NCBI GenBank assembly: GCA_963971305.1
Contig: OZ020308.1
Coordinates: 31,773,275 to 31,837,274 of the forward strand
Reading direction: 5' to 3'
Origin: Arcuatula senhousia
Lineage: Eukaryota; Mollusca; Bivalvia; Mytilida; Mytilidae
Length of the DNA stretch: 64,000 nucleotides
Under the pieces are notes generated by a model. It was given only the letters and a program-made list of their open reading frames with translations. It ran no database searches and had not been told where the DNA came from. Positions 23,675 to 35,170 of this stretch are shown in pieces (position 1 is the stretch's first letter; each line of letters begins with the position of its first letter). Made by a program: the position numbers and the translations under genes.

Positions 23675-24786
23675 TTATTAAGTCCCCCAAACAACGTTTG
23701 GGGACTTATTGTTTTTGCACCGTTTCTTATTAAGTCCCCCAAACAACGTTTGGGGACTTATTGTTTTTGCACCGTTTCTTATTATTATTATTCTTCTTCT
23801 TCTTCTTCTTCTTCTTCTTCCGATTCTTCCACTTAGTCGTGAACTTGTCCGGAGATCCCAGAGAAAACAACTCCACATATCAATATGAAACTTGGCAGGA
23901 TAATAGATAGTAAAGAAAGGAAGCTTCGTTGACAATCGGAATTTTCAAAATGGCCGCCGTTTCCATGGAAACAGGAAAATGGACTAAATATTGGACATTG
24001 CAATATCTGGGTAACCTAGGTGCGCAGGGTTCTGAAATTTTGTAGGTTGATAGAGCAAAACATTCTCTTTAATAATATGAAAAAAAATTTTGAAGCGATA
24101 TTTACTGTTTTCGAGATATAAATAAAAATGTGATTTCTCAAGGGAGATAATCGGGTCGAAATTTTCAAAATGCTCCGATTTACATGAAAATTTATATTTA
24201 GGTTTTTTTTGACATGCTGAAGAGAATAGTGGCAAATACGGGTCGTTTGGGGGACTTTGTGACTTGCTTGCAATCACAGTTAATACTTGTTATTATTATT
24301 CTTCTTCTTCTTCTTATTCTTCCACTTAGTCGTGAACTTGTCCGGAGATCCCAGAGAAAACGACTCCACATATCAATATGAGACTTGGCAGGATAATAGA
24401 TTGTAAAGAAAGGAAGCTTCGTTGACAATCGGAATTTTTTAAATGGCCGCCGTTTCCATGGAAACAGGAAAATGGACTAAATATTGGACATTGCAATATC
24501 TCGGTAACCTAGGTGCGCAGGGTTCTGAAATTTTGTAGGTTGATAGAGCAAAACATTCTCTTCAATAATATGAAAAAAAATTTTGAAGCGATATTTACGG
24601 TTTTCGAGATATAAATAAAAATGTGATTTTTCAAGGGAGATAATCGGGTCGAAATTTTCAAAGTGCTCCGATTTACATGAAAATTGATATTTAGGGGTTT
24701 TTTGACATGCTGAAGAGAATAGTGGCAAATACGGGTCGTTTGGGGGACTTTGTGACTTGCTTGCAATCACAGTTAATACTTGTTTT
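23675..24786 (+). mobile_element. Family F non-coding element with internal duplication
   Basis: The palindromic head TTATTAAGTCCCCCAAAC/GTTTGGGGACTT is present twice in tandem (step 52 bp), then a TTC microsatellite, then a unique body. Each of two copies ends with GTTTGGGGGACTT (inverse of the head), the hairpin TGTGA...TCACA (24258-24278), and TAATACTTGTT. The second copy lacks the head. It interrupts the palindrome array. Confidence 0.75.
23823..24786 (+). repeat. 493-bp tandem duplication inside family F
   Basis: The sequence from ATTCTTCCACTTAGTCG at 23823 is repeated at 24316 (step 493) through the tail, with only scattered differences. The matching minus-strand open frames in both copies are shadows of this. 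Confidence 0.9.
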
Positions 24787-25319
24787 CTTTAGGATTAAAT
24801 TTAATCCAATTGTCTGCAATTTTTTGTTATAATGGAGTTTTAAAATGAAAATTTTTATCAAGATTAAATTTAATCTGGGAATTGAAAAATATGTTTCAGC
24901 CTTACAGAATGTGTTATTATTTTGATTAATTTTAATCTTTCCTTGTGAAACTATTTTACATGTATTTTTATTCAACAAGATTAAATTTAATCCATAGAGT
25001 CTACAAATTTATAGAACAATTATTTTCCATGTTTACGTTAAGTTTAGATTGATTAAATTTAATCATCTTTCTGTATACTTATGGAAACTTTTACTGAATA
25101 AAAAAATATTTTATTAACAATATGTGTTTTATGTTGATTTCTATGATTTATTACTGAAATAGTTACAGAAATGTGTTATATTTCATGTTTGAGAAACAGA
25201 TGATTAAAAAAGACTTTCTCAATTTAGAAGAGACTGGCTTATACACGTTATTAATAAAAAAAAATAATCCTGAACCCAAACGCCTGTGCAATCACTCTGA
25301 AAAAAAAGTACACGTCTAT

Positions 25320-25718
25320 TCATATACCTATTAAATAGGACGTCTGGTGCTCTCCCCCGGTGGCGTTTGTACCACTAATATAACTAGTTTTCAACACAAC
25401 AGGGTTTAAACAAACTGTCTTGAAGTCGCGGTTGCACCAGGATCGAAGATATTGGTGAATAATATAAACTCGTGGCAGCATAGGCATTCTGCGAGCAAGG
25501 GCGTTGGCATACAGCGATCGGAACATTTGCACTATTGAGTGTCAAATTGGGTTGCTTTGAAATTCAGTCTAGCGATTTATCTCCAACTCATCTAGCTACC
25601 GGATTTCTTCCTAATCCTCCGTATATTCTGGTTCAAGTTGATGCCCTTCCTGACCCAATTCGACCAAATCTGCAGAACTAAAGCTGCTGGAAGACACGTC
25701 ACTCACGTAATCAGACAT
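25320..25718 (-). pseudogene. P2X7 C-terminal-domain-like gene fragment
   Basis: On the minus strand from 25718 an open frame reads MSDYVSDVSSSSFSSADLVE and stops after 35 codons. The same frame continues past three more stops into a 70-codon stretch (25532-25320) with WCNRDFKTVCLNPVVLKTSY. This start and the 'F-x-x-V-C-L-N-x-x-V-L' block resemble the stand-alone P2X7 intracellular (ballast) domain proteins expanded in bivalves. The expected upstream Cys-rich zinc-binding part is missing between the two pieces. It is GC-richer than its surroundings. Family assignment is from memory. Confidence 0.5.
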
Positions 25719-26630
25719 TACAAATATTTAGAAGGGACATTTGTGCAAAGTATATTATATAGCAATTATTTTTCTCATTCTCCCTAAATTACGATTAATC
25801 TTTTACAAAACCAAAAACCCTATTAAACCCCGTTTAACAATCAGGAGAGGAAAGAGTCTAAGAAAAGGTAATACCCAGCTAAAGATCACCGTCTCTTCTT
25901 AATTTGATCTTTATGAGGTGGCTATTAGACATGCTTAATTGATTTGAATTAATCCGTTAAACTGATAGCCTTTCAATGATCAGTTAATCAGTTTAATAGC
26001 TGTCTAATGAGATTAAAAGGCCAGGGAAAAGGTACACATCGAATATACAAAATTCTTACCTAGGGCAAATTACGTAATCGTCAATTTGCAATTAACACCT
26101 GGGATGTCTGGCCAGGTGACACCTTGTTGTTTTAAATAGCGTGATTATCATATGAAAGGGAAAATTTTCAAATCATTTTAACGATGTAAATTAAAATAGA
26201 GTAATTTATGAATAAGATTAGAATTATGTAGTAGAATTTTAATTATTATCATGATTTAATTATTTAATTAATTTGATGTTTAAAAAATCATTAATTAAAA
26301 ATTTTGTTCCCAAATAATGATAAAAATACTATATATTTGAAAGAAATCTTCATAATAATTATGTGAATGGGTATCGGTTTATCGTTATTAAATATTTTCT
26401 TTTGTTTACCAATTAGACCACGCGTCACCACTGTGTTTTATTAAATACAATATCGATATCGATTATATAGCGTTAATCGGATAAAGATGTAATGGTTTCA
26501 GTCTTGTATTGTTTTTCCCATAGACTTCTATAGTAAACCTGAGAATTTTGGATTTTTTTTAAAAATAGTTAAAATGATTCAATACAACTTTTGCTATATT
26601 TTTTCAATAAAGGAAGTGTCAGAAAACATT
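25719..26630. other. No recognised gene; AT-rich
   Basis: Around 25930-26010 there are partly inverted copies of 'ttaaactgat' and 'agttaatcagtttaat'. At 26451-26465 lies TATCGATATCGATTA, a 12-bp ATCGAT palindrome. Nothing is coding. Confidence 0.4.
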
Positions 26631-27128
26631 TTAAAGGGTGGGCCGAAAAAAAGTCGCACGAAGATAAGAAAACCACAGTTGGTTGAACTAAAAATAGATT
26701 TTTCCTACTTTCACTTTAACTTCCATTTCAAAAATACCCCCCTTTTCATGAGAACTGTTTTATTTAATAATGCAATTTTTACATTTCAAAAAGTTAGTGA
26801 TGTCAAAGTTTGGTGTCTTACCTTCAATTTAAGCCAAAAGTTAGAAAAAATGCATGGAAAGCAATGCTGAAAACGACTCAGGGAAAAGGCACTATATTTT
26901 AATAGCCTCCATGTTTTGACGTCCACCCGCGCAAGAACTTGCATTACAAGACTGGTACCTAATACACAGATATCCGGTCATATCCCACAATGCACTCAAG
27001 ACCATCTCACTGACGTCACTGAGTTAGTTTTGAAATCAGAAAATGCCAAATATCTATGGATATATGTTTTTGATGACATTTTCTATCATTTAAGACCATA
27101 AGTCAAAATTCATGAATTTTCCCTTTAA
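26631..27128. other. Stretch between two TTAA sites, unassigned
   Basis: It begins TTAAAGGG and ends CCCTTTAA, but the inverted match is only a few bases beyond the TTAA. The 16-bp palindrome AAAATTCATGAATTTT lies next to the right end. A small element is possible; I would not assert one. Confidence 0.25.
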
Positions 27129-27184
27129 ATACAAATGTTGTCATTACAATTTATTATATTCATCTATTACAGATGGTCACTTAA

Positions 27185-29548
27185 AGGAGACTGGACACGA
27201 TTTTTCACTTTTTTATATTATGATAAAAATCTGTCATTAAATGTTATTAAATATGAAATACGCCCTTGTTTTGTTGATATACACCTTAAAACACCACTTT
27301 TAAGGCATTTGTTTATGACCTCTGAAATATGCAAAAAAATAATCGGCGATTGAGCCCAAAACGAGGCTTGACGTCACACGGGCCACTGGTCCATCATTGC
27401 ATTTTAAAACAATGGTATATAGTCAATAAAAAAAATCAAAAGAGCTGTTAAAATTAAATTGACAGTTCTTTAAAATGCATTTTTATGAATAAATTTGACC
27501 GCAGTAACCAACAGAAATAAAGGATCGGAAATATTTTTAAATAATTTTCATGAATTAGAATTTTTTTAGAGCAGCCAGTCTGTCAAAGCTTGTTAGTCGT
27601 GGCGGCAGAAATAAAGTTTGCTCTGTGCATTTTTACATTACAACGACTCATTGGCGGATACATGGGGTTCGGAACCCCACTTTTCTCCGAATTCTTTTTT
27701 TAATTTTCGTGTAGTTAAGCAAAATAGGTCGCGAGCCAGAATGTGAAACCCCCTTTCGAAAATGTCTGAATCTGCCCCTGCAACGTTAACCGGCCGCGGA
27801 CCCATTTACTCTGAAAAATTGTAAACTGCTTGCTAACTTTGCGTTATTTAGCACCCAGCAGGCTAAGGTCTTTTCCTACCCAGACATAAGCCCTTTCCAG
27901 AGCTCAATGTTCAGAAAGAAAAAAAAAAGACTTGATTTAGACTGATATTCTGGTTTACTCTATTTTGATTTTATCTCTGGTTTACTGTATTATGATTTTA
28001 TCTTTTATTTTTTTTTCATCGAAATTCAGATAAACGTTACATTCCGAAATTTGGCATAAAATAAGGGTTGTAAATTAATACATCCCGTGGTTTGTGTATT
28101 ACTTTCTTTCATGTTGATTGAAGCTGCAGGTACTTACAGTCGTTTGAAGGTTCAGTGATCATACTGGACTGCCGCACCGCAGGTGTCATACCTGTCAAAG
28201 TACTGTGAATTTACAACAGGTGTTACAATCACCCAATGTGAAGACAGTAAGCGGTCAATGCTCACACCAGTGTAAATTTGCAATTTGCATCATAAATTAA
28301 TTAGAGTTCGTCTTGTTCTTCAATTTTGTTTGATCTTGTGTTTACCTTGAAACATATGGAAGAGGGATATTTTAGAGGTGTTGGGTTCGTCCATAAGTAG
28401 ATCCGTAAGAATAAATATGTACGTTGTAAGTCTTTAGGGATTTTTAGACCTGCCGGACTTCAAGTTCCTATTTTGGGACAGCGGAGGCATCAATGGACAC
28501 ATTCCTTCTTTATTTCAGTTCAACCCTAAATTGTCGTGTTCTTCTGTTCAGTGTAGAGACTTCACAATAAATATCGGGACATGATCACACAGAAAGAATA
28601 AAACAATACAGTCACTAGTATTTGTAACATTTTTACAGAAGCTAACAATATACTCTGCAAAATGGTTTAAATTTATATGCTGCATGAAGTAGAATTGGAA
28701 TTTGGGTGATATTGAACGCGCCATTGAATTCCGAAGCTTTGTCAGGCTGTCAGAAAAGTCCAGCAAAAACTGATTCGTTCAGCAAAGATTTTAGGAATTT
28801 TAAATTGAAATGTTAGCACACATGCACCAAAATGTATGTTCAGTCCGGGAAAAGTAAAAATACCTCCGGAATCACTGTTATTAAACATCAGCTAGTATAA
28901 AACTTAAATCTCGCAGTTGAGTTGTCTAAATTGTATAAAAATGTAATACCATGTAATTACCCCCCCCCCAAAAAAAAAAAGTTTTAACAACACTTAGTGT
29001 TGATAAATGTTTTATATTGGAACTGAATGAATATATAGACACAATTACTTTAAATATGATGCATTTAATGAACTCCTATTGAAATTTTAAAATTTAAAAT
29101 TTGTATAAACAAATTTGCAGCATGAGCAAAATTTGTCAGAAGCTGCATATGCCATTGGGTATATTTAGACCCTATATTTGAGTCGCTATTCTAAATAATT
29201 ATGGGTCAATCTTTTAAGATATTTTCAATATCCATGGCTGAATATGGAAATTCAGAAAAAAAATCCCATATTTTCTTTTTTTTTTTAATTCAAAAACGAT
29301 ATCATATTGCATTAATTGCCATTAATTTCTTATGCAGTAAAACGACAACTGGCCCATATTGCGTCATCAGGTCACGTGACGCCTATCTCATAAAAATTTT
29401 CTGGATCGGCGGAAGCGATAAAATGTGATGCTTTTTACTCTAATTATGACCTTATTCAGGAGAATTGATTAGTTTTATGGTGTTTTTTACTGTTTTTGAT
29501 GATAATAAGATCTAATATAAAAATATCAAAAATCGTGTCCAGTCTCCT
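27185..29548. mobile_element. TTAA-flanked DNA element with 21-bp inverted termini
   Basis: The left terminus AGGAGACTGGACACGATTTT (27185 on) is matched exactly by the inverse of the right terminus (29528-29548), 21 bp in all. TTAA flanks both ends (27181-27184 and 29549-29552). A 4-bp TTAA target duplication is used by piggyBac and Kolobok superfamilies; the termini do not start CCC as in typical piggyBac. No transposase frame is visible in the 2364 bp. A fragment with family E 3' sequence (28380-28500) sits inside, so part of the length is secondary insertion. Confidence 0.75.
28340..28560 (+). mobile_element. Family E 3' fragment inside the TTAA element
   Basis: 'gacctgccggacttcaagtt', 'ttttgggacagcggaggcat' and 'tggacacattccttctttat' match the same order at 39600-39670. 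Confidence 0.5.
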
Positions 29549-29552
29549 TTAA

Positions 29553-30360
29553 CGTGTAACAGACGGACGGAATTAAACACCTTAAACTTACGGCCACACT
29601 ATTATTATTTGGTCTACTTATTTTTTTAAGCTATATATACTTCGTACATTTTGCAGAAACCGGACCGGGGCACCCCCGTCCCCACGTTTGAAAATTTCTG
29701 GATTCGCCACAGATACATGTACCCTATTGTGAATATATGTAGCAACTCAATATATCTACTTCCTGTTTGGAAATTATTCTTGATATAACTCAATGCATAA
29801 AACCATGAAGATATTATAATGTATCGTTTTGTCCTATCTGTGTGTAAAAATGCTAGTATAATATCAATTTCCATAATTTCGTAACTTTCTACACAAGATT
29901 CCAAATTTCATCCAGCATCGAAACGATAGACGCGCCTCAAAATTTTACCAGTTTAAATACTTGAGATATACATCACATGAATTTCTACGTAAAAAACAGT
30001 TAATATGCTTTATCGCTTGCAAATTTGAAGTATCTAAAAACTGAAAGCACGATTTTTAACAAGAGGAGGATAATAGGAAAAGAAGGTAGACAATACACTA
30101 TGATTAGACTGCTGTCCACCACTTCCACCCACTTTTATAGGTTTACAGGTTGCCGGTGTTAACAATATCCCATTGAATGACATGTTAAAGTACGTGTTAA
30201 AGTACACCTTACCTTTCTAACAATAATTGATATAAACATACCAATCGGGATGTGTATTGCTAATGAAATGATCGGCCTTGAAGAAAATTCAGAAACATCA
30301 GGAAATGTTTAAGGTATCAACGAGTCTGTTAACTTGCAAAAATACTTAATATTCTTGAAA
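29553..30360. other. No recognised feature
   Basis: AT-rich. A short stretch near 29640-29710 on the minus strand resembles intergenic repeats. Nothing is coding. Confidence 0.35.
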
Positions 30361-30369
30361 ATCATTTAA

Positions 30370-30735
30370 AATTTTTCTTTTAATACAAGAAAATAATATA
30401 TTTTTCAAAGGAAATAATATAAAATGTAATGCATTTGTAACGTATTATATAAAAAATTAATTGATCAAATATAAAAAGGGAGGCAAAAATATAAACACAC
30501 TGAAGTTCGGTTCAACGTGTGTATTGAGTTGCAAAAAATAGTTTTATATACAAATATATGTAATATTTTCCTCTCATGCAAGAAAATAATATAAATTTTA
30601 AAGTCAATGATATTAAAGTTTTATGAATCTGCAATTTATTAGATAAGTCATTAATTGATCAAAAATAAAAAGGGAGACAAGAAATATTACCACACGCAAG
30701 TCCGCTTCAACTTGTATAAATGTTATATGCAACGG
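30370..30735 (+). repeat. Two diverged tandem units of about 190 bp
   Basis: Both carry 'acaagaaaataatata'/'gcaagaaaataatata', 'attaattgatcaaa', 'ataaaaagggag' and a 'ttcaacgtgtgt'/'ttcaacttgtat' end, in the same order. Confidence 0.55.
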
Positions 30736-30990
30736 GCTAGGGTAAAATAAAAGTTTTTTCTTGCTCATATGTTTTACATGCACATTTCAAAACAGATTAA
30801 GATATTACAGTTTATTTGAAACAAAGCACATACACATAAAAAAATGCAAACTAGAAATATATTATAGAAGTAGAGAAAGTTAAAATTACTAGTAACATGG
30901 ATTCATAGATCTGTATATTAGCCTTAATGTTAGACTAATATATATACACTGTAAAGGTCTATGATTGATTGCAAAAATATAGTAACTATA

Positions 30991-31037
30991 AGAATAAATA
31001 AATAAATGAATAAATAAATAAATATTTATTTATTTAC
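30991..31037. repeat. AAAT microsatellite ending in a palindrome, with direct flanks
   Basis: (AATA)n runs into ATTTATTTATT, so the block can fold on itself. It is bounded by AGTAACTATA at 30981-30990 and again at 31038-31047. Confidence 0.45.
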
Positions 31038-31673
31038 AGTAACTATATTATAGCTAAGTTTAAAACGATTTACTATTTTTAATTGTAAATGCTTTATTTT
31101 CTTGAGATAATAGTTAACTTTCTATTTAATTGCCTAACCATGCTGTGTCCATAGTATTATACTAGTCTTGTTTATTTATTGTATATTGTACCTCGATTCT
31201 GTGCTATTTTGAATTTCCGTGCATGACTGGACAGATCTCAGTGGGATATGTACCGGCCATAGTGTTTAATGACATGTTTATTGTACTTACCAAAAATCAA
31301 CATGCTGTGTGTTCCGGTTTCTTAAATGCACCCAAGGGCACAAATTATTTTCTAAACTTAATTGTTAAAACATTTGAATTATGATTCTTTATATTAAAAA
31401 GCCTACTGTTATTTGTTATATATTAAATAGTATTGTAATCATGTACATGTATTGTATATATATATCTTTATTCTCTAAAAACCATTACATAGGTACAGAG
31501 AAAAAAAAAACAACAAAAAATCAGAAAGTAATACAGAAAAAAAAAGAAAGAAAGAGGAGTAATGTTATAGTTGTAAAACACTACAAATATTACAATAGTT
31601 ATAATGTCTGTAATAATATAATACAATAACGGAGGTAAAGGAGGTACACATGTACATATATAATATGAAACGT

Positions 31674-33464
31674 TTACCCAAGAGATTCTATTTTCTTATT
31701 AATAATATTTATGAATTTGCACAGTTTAACGAGATCTGGTGGATGGTTACTATTCATTAATTCATTAAGTTTTAGGATATTGGGATGTGCATAAAAAATG
31801 TGTTTGATATATATCTTTCTATCATCATTGAGTGCAGGACAGACGAGTAGGTAGTGGAATTCGTCTCCAATGTCTTGGTTTTGGCATAATGTGCAGTATC
31901 TATTCTCTCTAGGAATATTAAGCCATCTACCAGTCTCTATAGGAAGTTTGTGGTTCATCGTACGGAACTTACATAGTGTGAAAGCATATTTATCATTAAG
32001 AATATTGAAGTAATTCTCAAACTCTATTTTGTCTTTATAAATTCTATAGTTAAGAGATTTTGGAGATTCATGTACCTTAGAAAGCCAGTTTTGTTTAAAT
32101 TGATCTAAAAGTGTTTGTTTAATATATGAACATAGCCATGAAATGCTCGTAAAAGATTGTTCGGTCCATACATGTGATTTTCCACAATCATCTAAAATAG
32201 ACTTAACATATTTGAGCCATGGTGTATTTGCAAAATTCTTGTGCGCTAGACGATATAAAATGAATGGCAGTTTTTCTACTTTCCCACTTATAAGCTTTGC
32301 CCAATATTTGAGTATACGGAGCTTAATACAGATATCCAGAGGATGACGTCCTAGTTCACCATAGATCATATAATCTGGTGTAGACTTTTTAACACGCATA
32401 AGTAATTTACAGAATTTTATATGTACCCTTTCTATGACTGAATTATTTCCTATTCCCCAAACTTCGCAACCATATAATAAAATAGGCTGAACCATCTTAT
32501 CAAATAAGTCTAACTGACATTCTATGGAAAGATTGTGTAACCTTCCATTTCGTATGATGTCATACATAGCACGTGTTGCTTTCTCTGTGTTATATTTTTT
32601 CGCTTTGACAAAACTGCCTGTTCTCGTAAAAAATACTCCAAGGTACATAAACTCATTAACAATATCTATTTCATTTCTATTATATTTAAAGCTAAAATTA
32701 TTTTGAGGTCTCCCCTTAGAAAAAATAACAATTTGGCTTTTATCAACATTGACTTTTAGTTTCCACCTAGTACAATAGTCATGTAATGAATCTAGTTGAT
32801 TTTGGAGATCAATTGCAGATTCAGACAGAAGCACAGTGTCATCTGCATATAATATAAGAAAGAGCTTAATAAAATTATCAAGTTCTGATTCTATATCGTT
32901 TGAAATACTTTGTAAACCACAAATGTTTCTATCTATCATAAAAGATTCTAAATCATTTACATACAAGGAAAATAATAAAGGGGAAAGATTTTCCCCTTGT
33001 CTGACTCCAATGTTACAAGGAAAAAAGTTGGAGTACTCATTACCATTGAATATTCTTGACTTTATATTACTATACATATTAACAATGACATTATACATTT
33101 TCCCATCAATTGAAGTGTCTAGTAATTTAGCCCATAGACCTGGACGCCAAACTGTATCAAAAGCCTTAGCAAAATCAATAAACGCGCAAAATAGTTTTTT
33201 CTTTTTTTGTCTAAGTAATTCAAAAAGTAAATGTAATGAAAAAATACTGTCAATAGTAGAGTAGCCATGTCGGAAGCCAAATTGATTTTCATTTAGCAAA
33301 GAAAAATCTTCTAAAAAAGATGATAACCTTGCATTAAGAATAGATGTAAAAAGTTTACCCATACAGCTAAGAATAGTAATAGGTCTATAATATTTTGGAT
33401 CGGATTTATCTCCTTTGTTTTTATAAAAAGGTAGTATGTTTCCTTCCAACCAAATTTCAGGCAC
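31674..33464 (-). pseudogene. LINE ORF2, reverse transcriptase part
   Basis: Of 596 codons, the early part has YYRPITILSCMGKLF, then FIDFAKAFDTVW (motif A), GVRQGENLSPLLFSLYVNDL (motif B), and LILYADDTVLLSES with the YADD active site (motif C). An ERVHIKFCKLLMRVK block and a C-terminal CTLC...H...C finger-like motif follow. All catalytic aspartates are present. It belongs to the same protein as the upstream endonuclease and is separated from it by one frameshift, so the visible Met start is not the real one. RT would copy the element RNA at the target site. Confidence 0.85.
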
Positions 33465-33544
33465 AAGTCCTGAATCAAAAACAATATTGAATACTTTAAC
33501 ATAAATTGGCTTTAATAAATGACTAGTATTTTTTATATATTCAT

Positions 33545-35110
33545 TCAGAATAAGATCGTCGCCACTTGATTTACCATTTTTAACTTCTTAATACACTTAA
33601 GAATTTCATCTTCAGTGATCTCTTCGTTAATAATTTCGTTAGAAGAGTTGTTAACATTCTCGTGTATATAAGTTTCATGTTCTGTCTCCTCATCATTGCT
33701 ATTTAGGTCTTTGAAAAAGTTAAATAAGGAATCAAGCGTGACATCTGCAGAGCCTTTAGGACGTTTTGGCTTAAACAAATTCCAAAACTCTTTACTATTA
33801 CTTTTTCTAAGAGATTTAATCTTCTTTCTCATTTGCCGCCTATGCTCAGCTATAGCTTTATTCATTTCGGACTTGTAAGCCCTTTCCTTTGATTTTAAAT
33901 CATTTTTATTTTCAATATTTTTGTTATTTTTATGACGTCTTTTAGCTTTTCTATAACTTTTTCGTTTTACCCAGCATTCTTTTGTAAACCAGGGCTTATT
34001 CTCTTTTTTATCTCTGGCTGAATCAGAAAATTTCCTAGGATAGTATACACCAAATACCCTTTCTGCTGGTTCAAGACGAATATTATTTATATCTTGAACA
34101 ATATCATTTACATTCTGTTGAGTCAGATTCTCTTTATCGATTTGGACAAGATTCTGAAGAACGCCATTCACTATAAACGGGTCAATATTTTCTATATATT
34201 CATTAACTTGTTCATTGTTCCATTTCTTGATCTTTCTTTCACCACTCTCACCATGACTACGTTCTGTACTATAGTCACCACTGAGAACTCGAGATCTCAA
34301 GACCAGAGAGACAGGACAGTGAACATCGGATAACAACGATGAGAAGTCATGAACATTAAAAGATTCAATTAAAGGCAACATATAAACAGAACATATACAA
34401 TAATCTACTACACTAGATTCTCTACATGTATATTTTCCTGAAAAATCACCATTCGTTCTACCATTTAAAATAAACAAGTTATGGTTTTTACAAAATTCTA
34501 GCAATTGATTCCCATAATTATTTTTAACATGGTCCATACTATTTCTGGAATATAACATATCATAATCAGGTAACATATTTGTATAATCTATTGCATTGTC
34601 CTTTTGACAATGATTATCATCTTTTATATAAATAAAGTCTTTATCTATCCCAGTTCTGCTATTAAAGTCTCCATTTAAAATGACATGTGTATAATTTTGT
34701 GAAAAATTTAAGTATTCTTGTTCTATTTCAAAGAACGGATCATCAGACTTGTATCTAGAGCCTTCAGGAGGAATGTAAATATTTCCAATGATAATGTCAC
34801 CAGTAGATTTTACCAATGATTTTGAAATCTTAAACCAGGAAACGAGTTTACTATTTGTTTCAATGTATTCTACATATTTTTCATACTCTACTCTGAAGCC
34901 AAATGCTATCCCACCAGATTTCACTCTACTAACCTTTTTTCTATTTTTAAAAGTAAATTTAAAATTTGGTAAATTTATCTGATCTAAATCATCAGTTTTA
35001 GATTCAACAATATTAATAAAATCAAAGTTGTTAACAAAATCTACAAATTCTGGATAATTAGCTTTTTTTAGCAAACCACCACAATTAATAGTTAATAATT
35101 TTAAATTACA
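33545..35110 (-). pseudogene. LINE ORF2, endonuclease and linker part
   Basis: The domain begins near 35110 with LKLLTINCGGL. It continues with VESKTDD (the place of the catalytic Glu), GGIAFGFRVEYEKYV, GNIYIPPEGSRY, LNGDFNSRTG, DYCIC and SDVHCPVSL, the classical APE-type order. A Lys/Arg-rich linker follows. The frame ends early where an A-run reads five A near 33578; one extra base there would continue directly into the RT frame (K-L-K-N-G-K-S-like linker). So a single-base loss disables it. Confidence 0.8.
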
Positions 35111-35170
35111 ATTTTCAAAGTCACTGTTATTAGTATCACTAGTATCACTTTGATGTTCTCCTGGGGTCCC

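Larger units (their letters stand above)
23586..25064. promoter_or_regulatory. Array of seven GATTAAATTTAATC-type palindromes
   Basis: Copies are at 23586 (partial), 23624-23637, 24793-24806, 24862-24875, 24924-24937, 24979-24992 and 25051-25064. Five are perfect or have one change. Spacing right of the F element is 69, 62, 55 and 72 bp; removing F (1112 bp) makes the gap across it about 57 bp. The sequence between copies is not repeated. TAATCC halves match the core of K50 homeodomain sites (Otx/Pitx type). A binding role is inference. Confidence 0.5.

Noticed and set aside
23790..23820. The TTC microsatellite as a separate locus
   Set aside because: It is a fixed internal part of family F, present again in shorter form at 24299-24314.
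26631..27128. A second TTAA-flanked DNA element
   Set aside because: Beyond TTAA and AGGG/CCCT the two ends do not match, so chance is likely.
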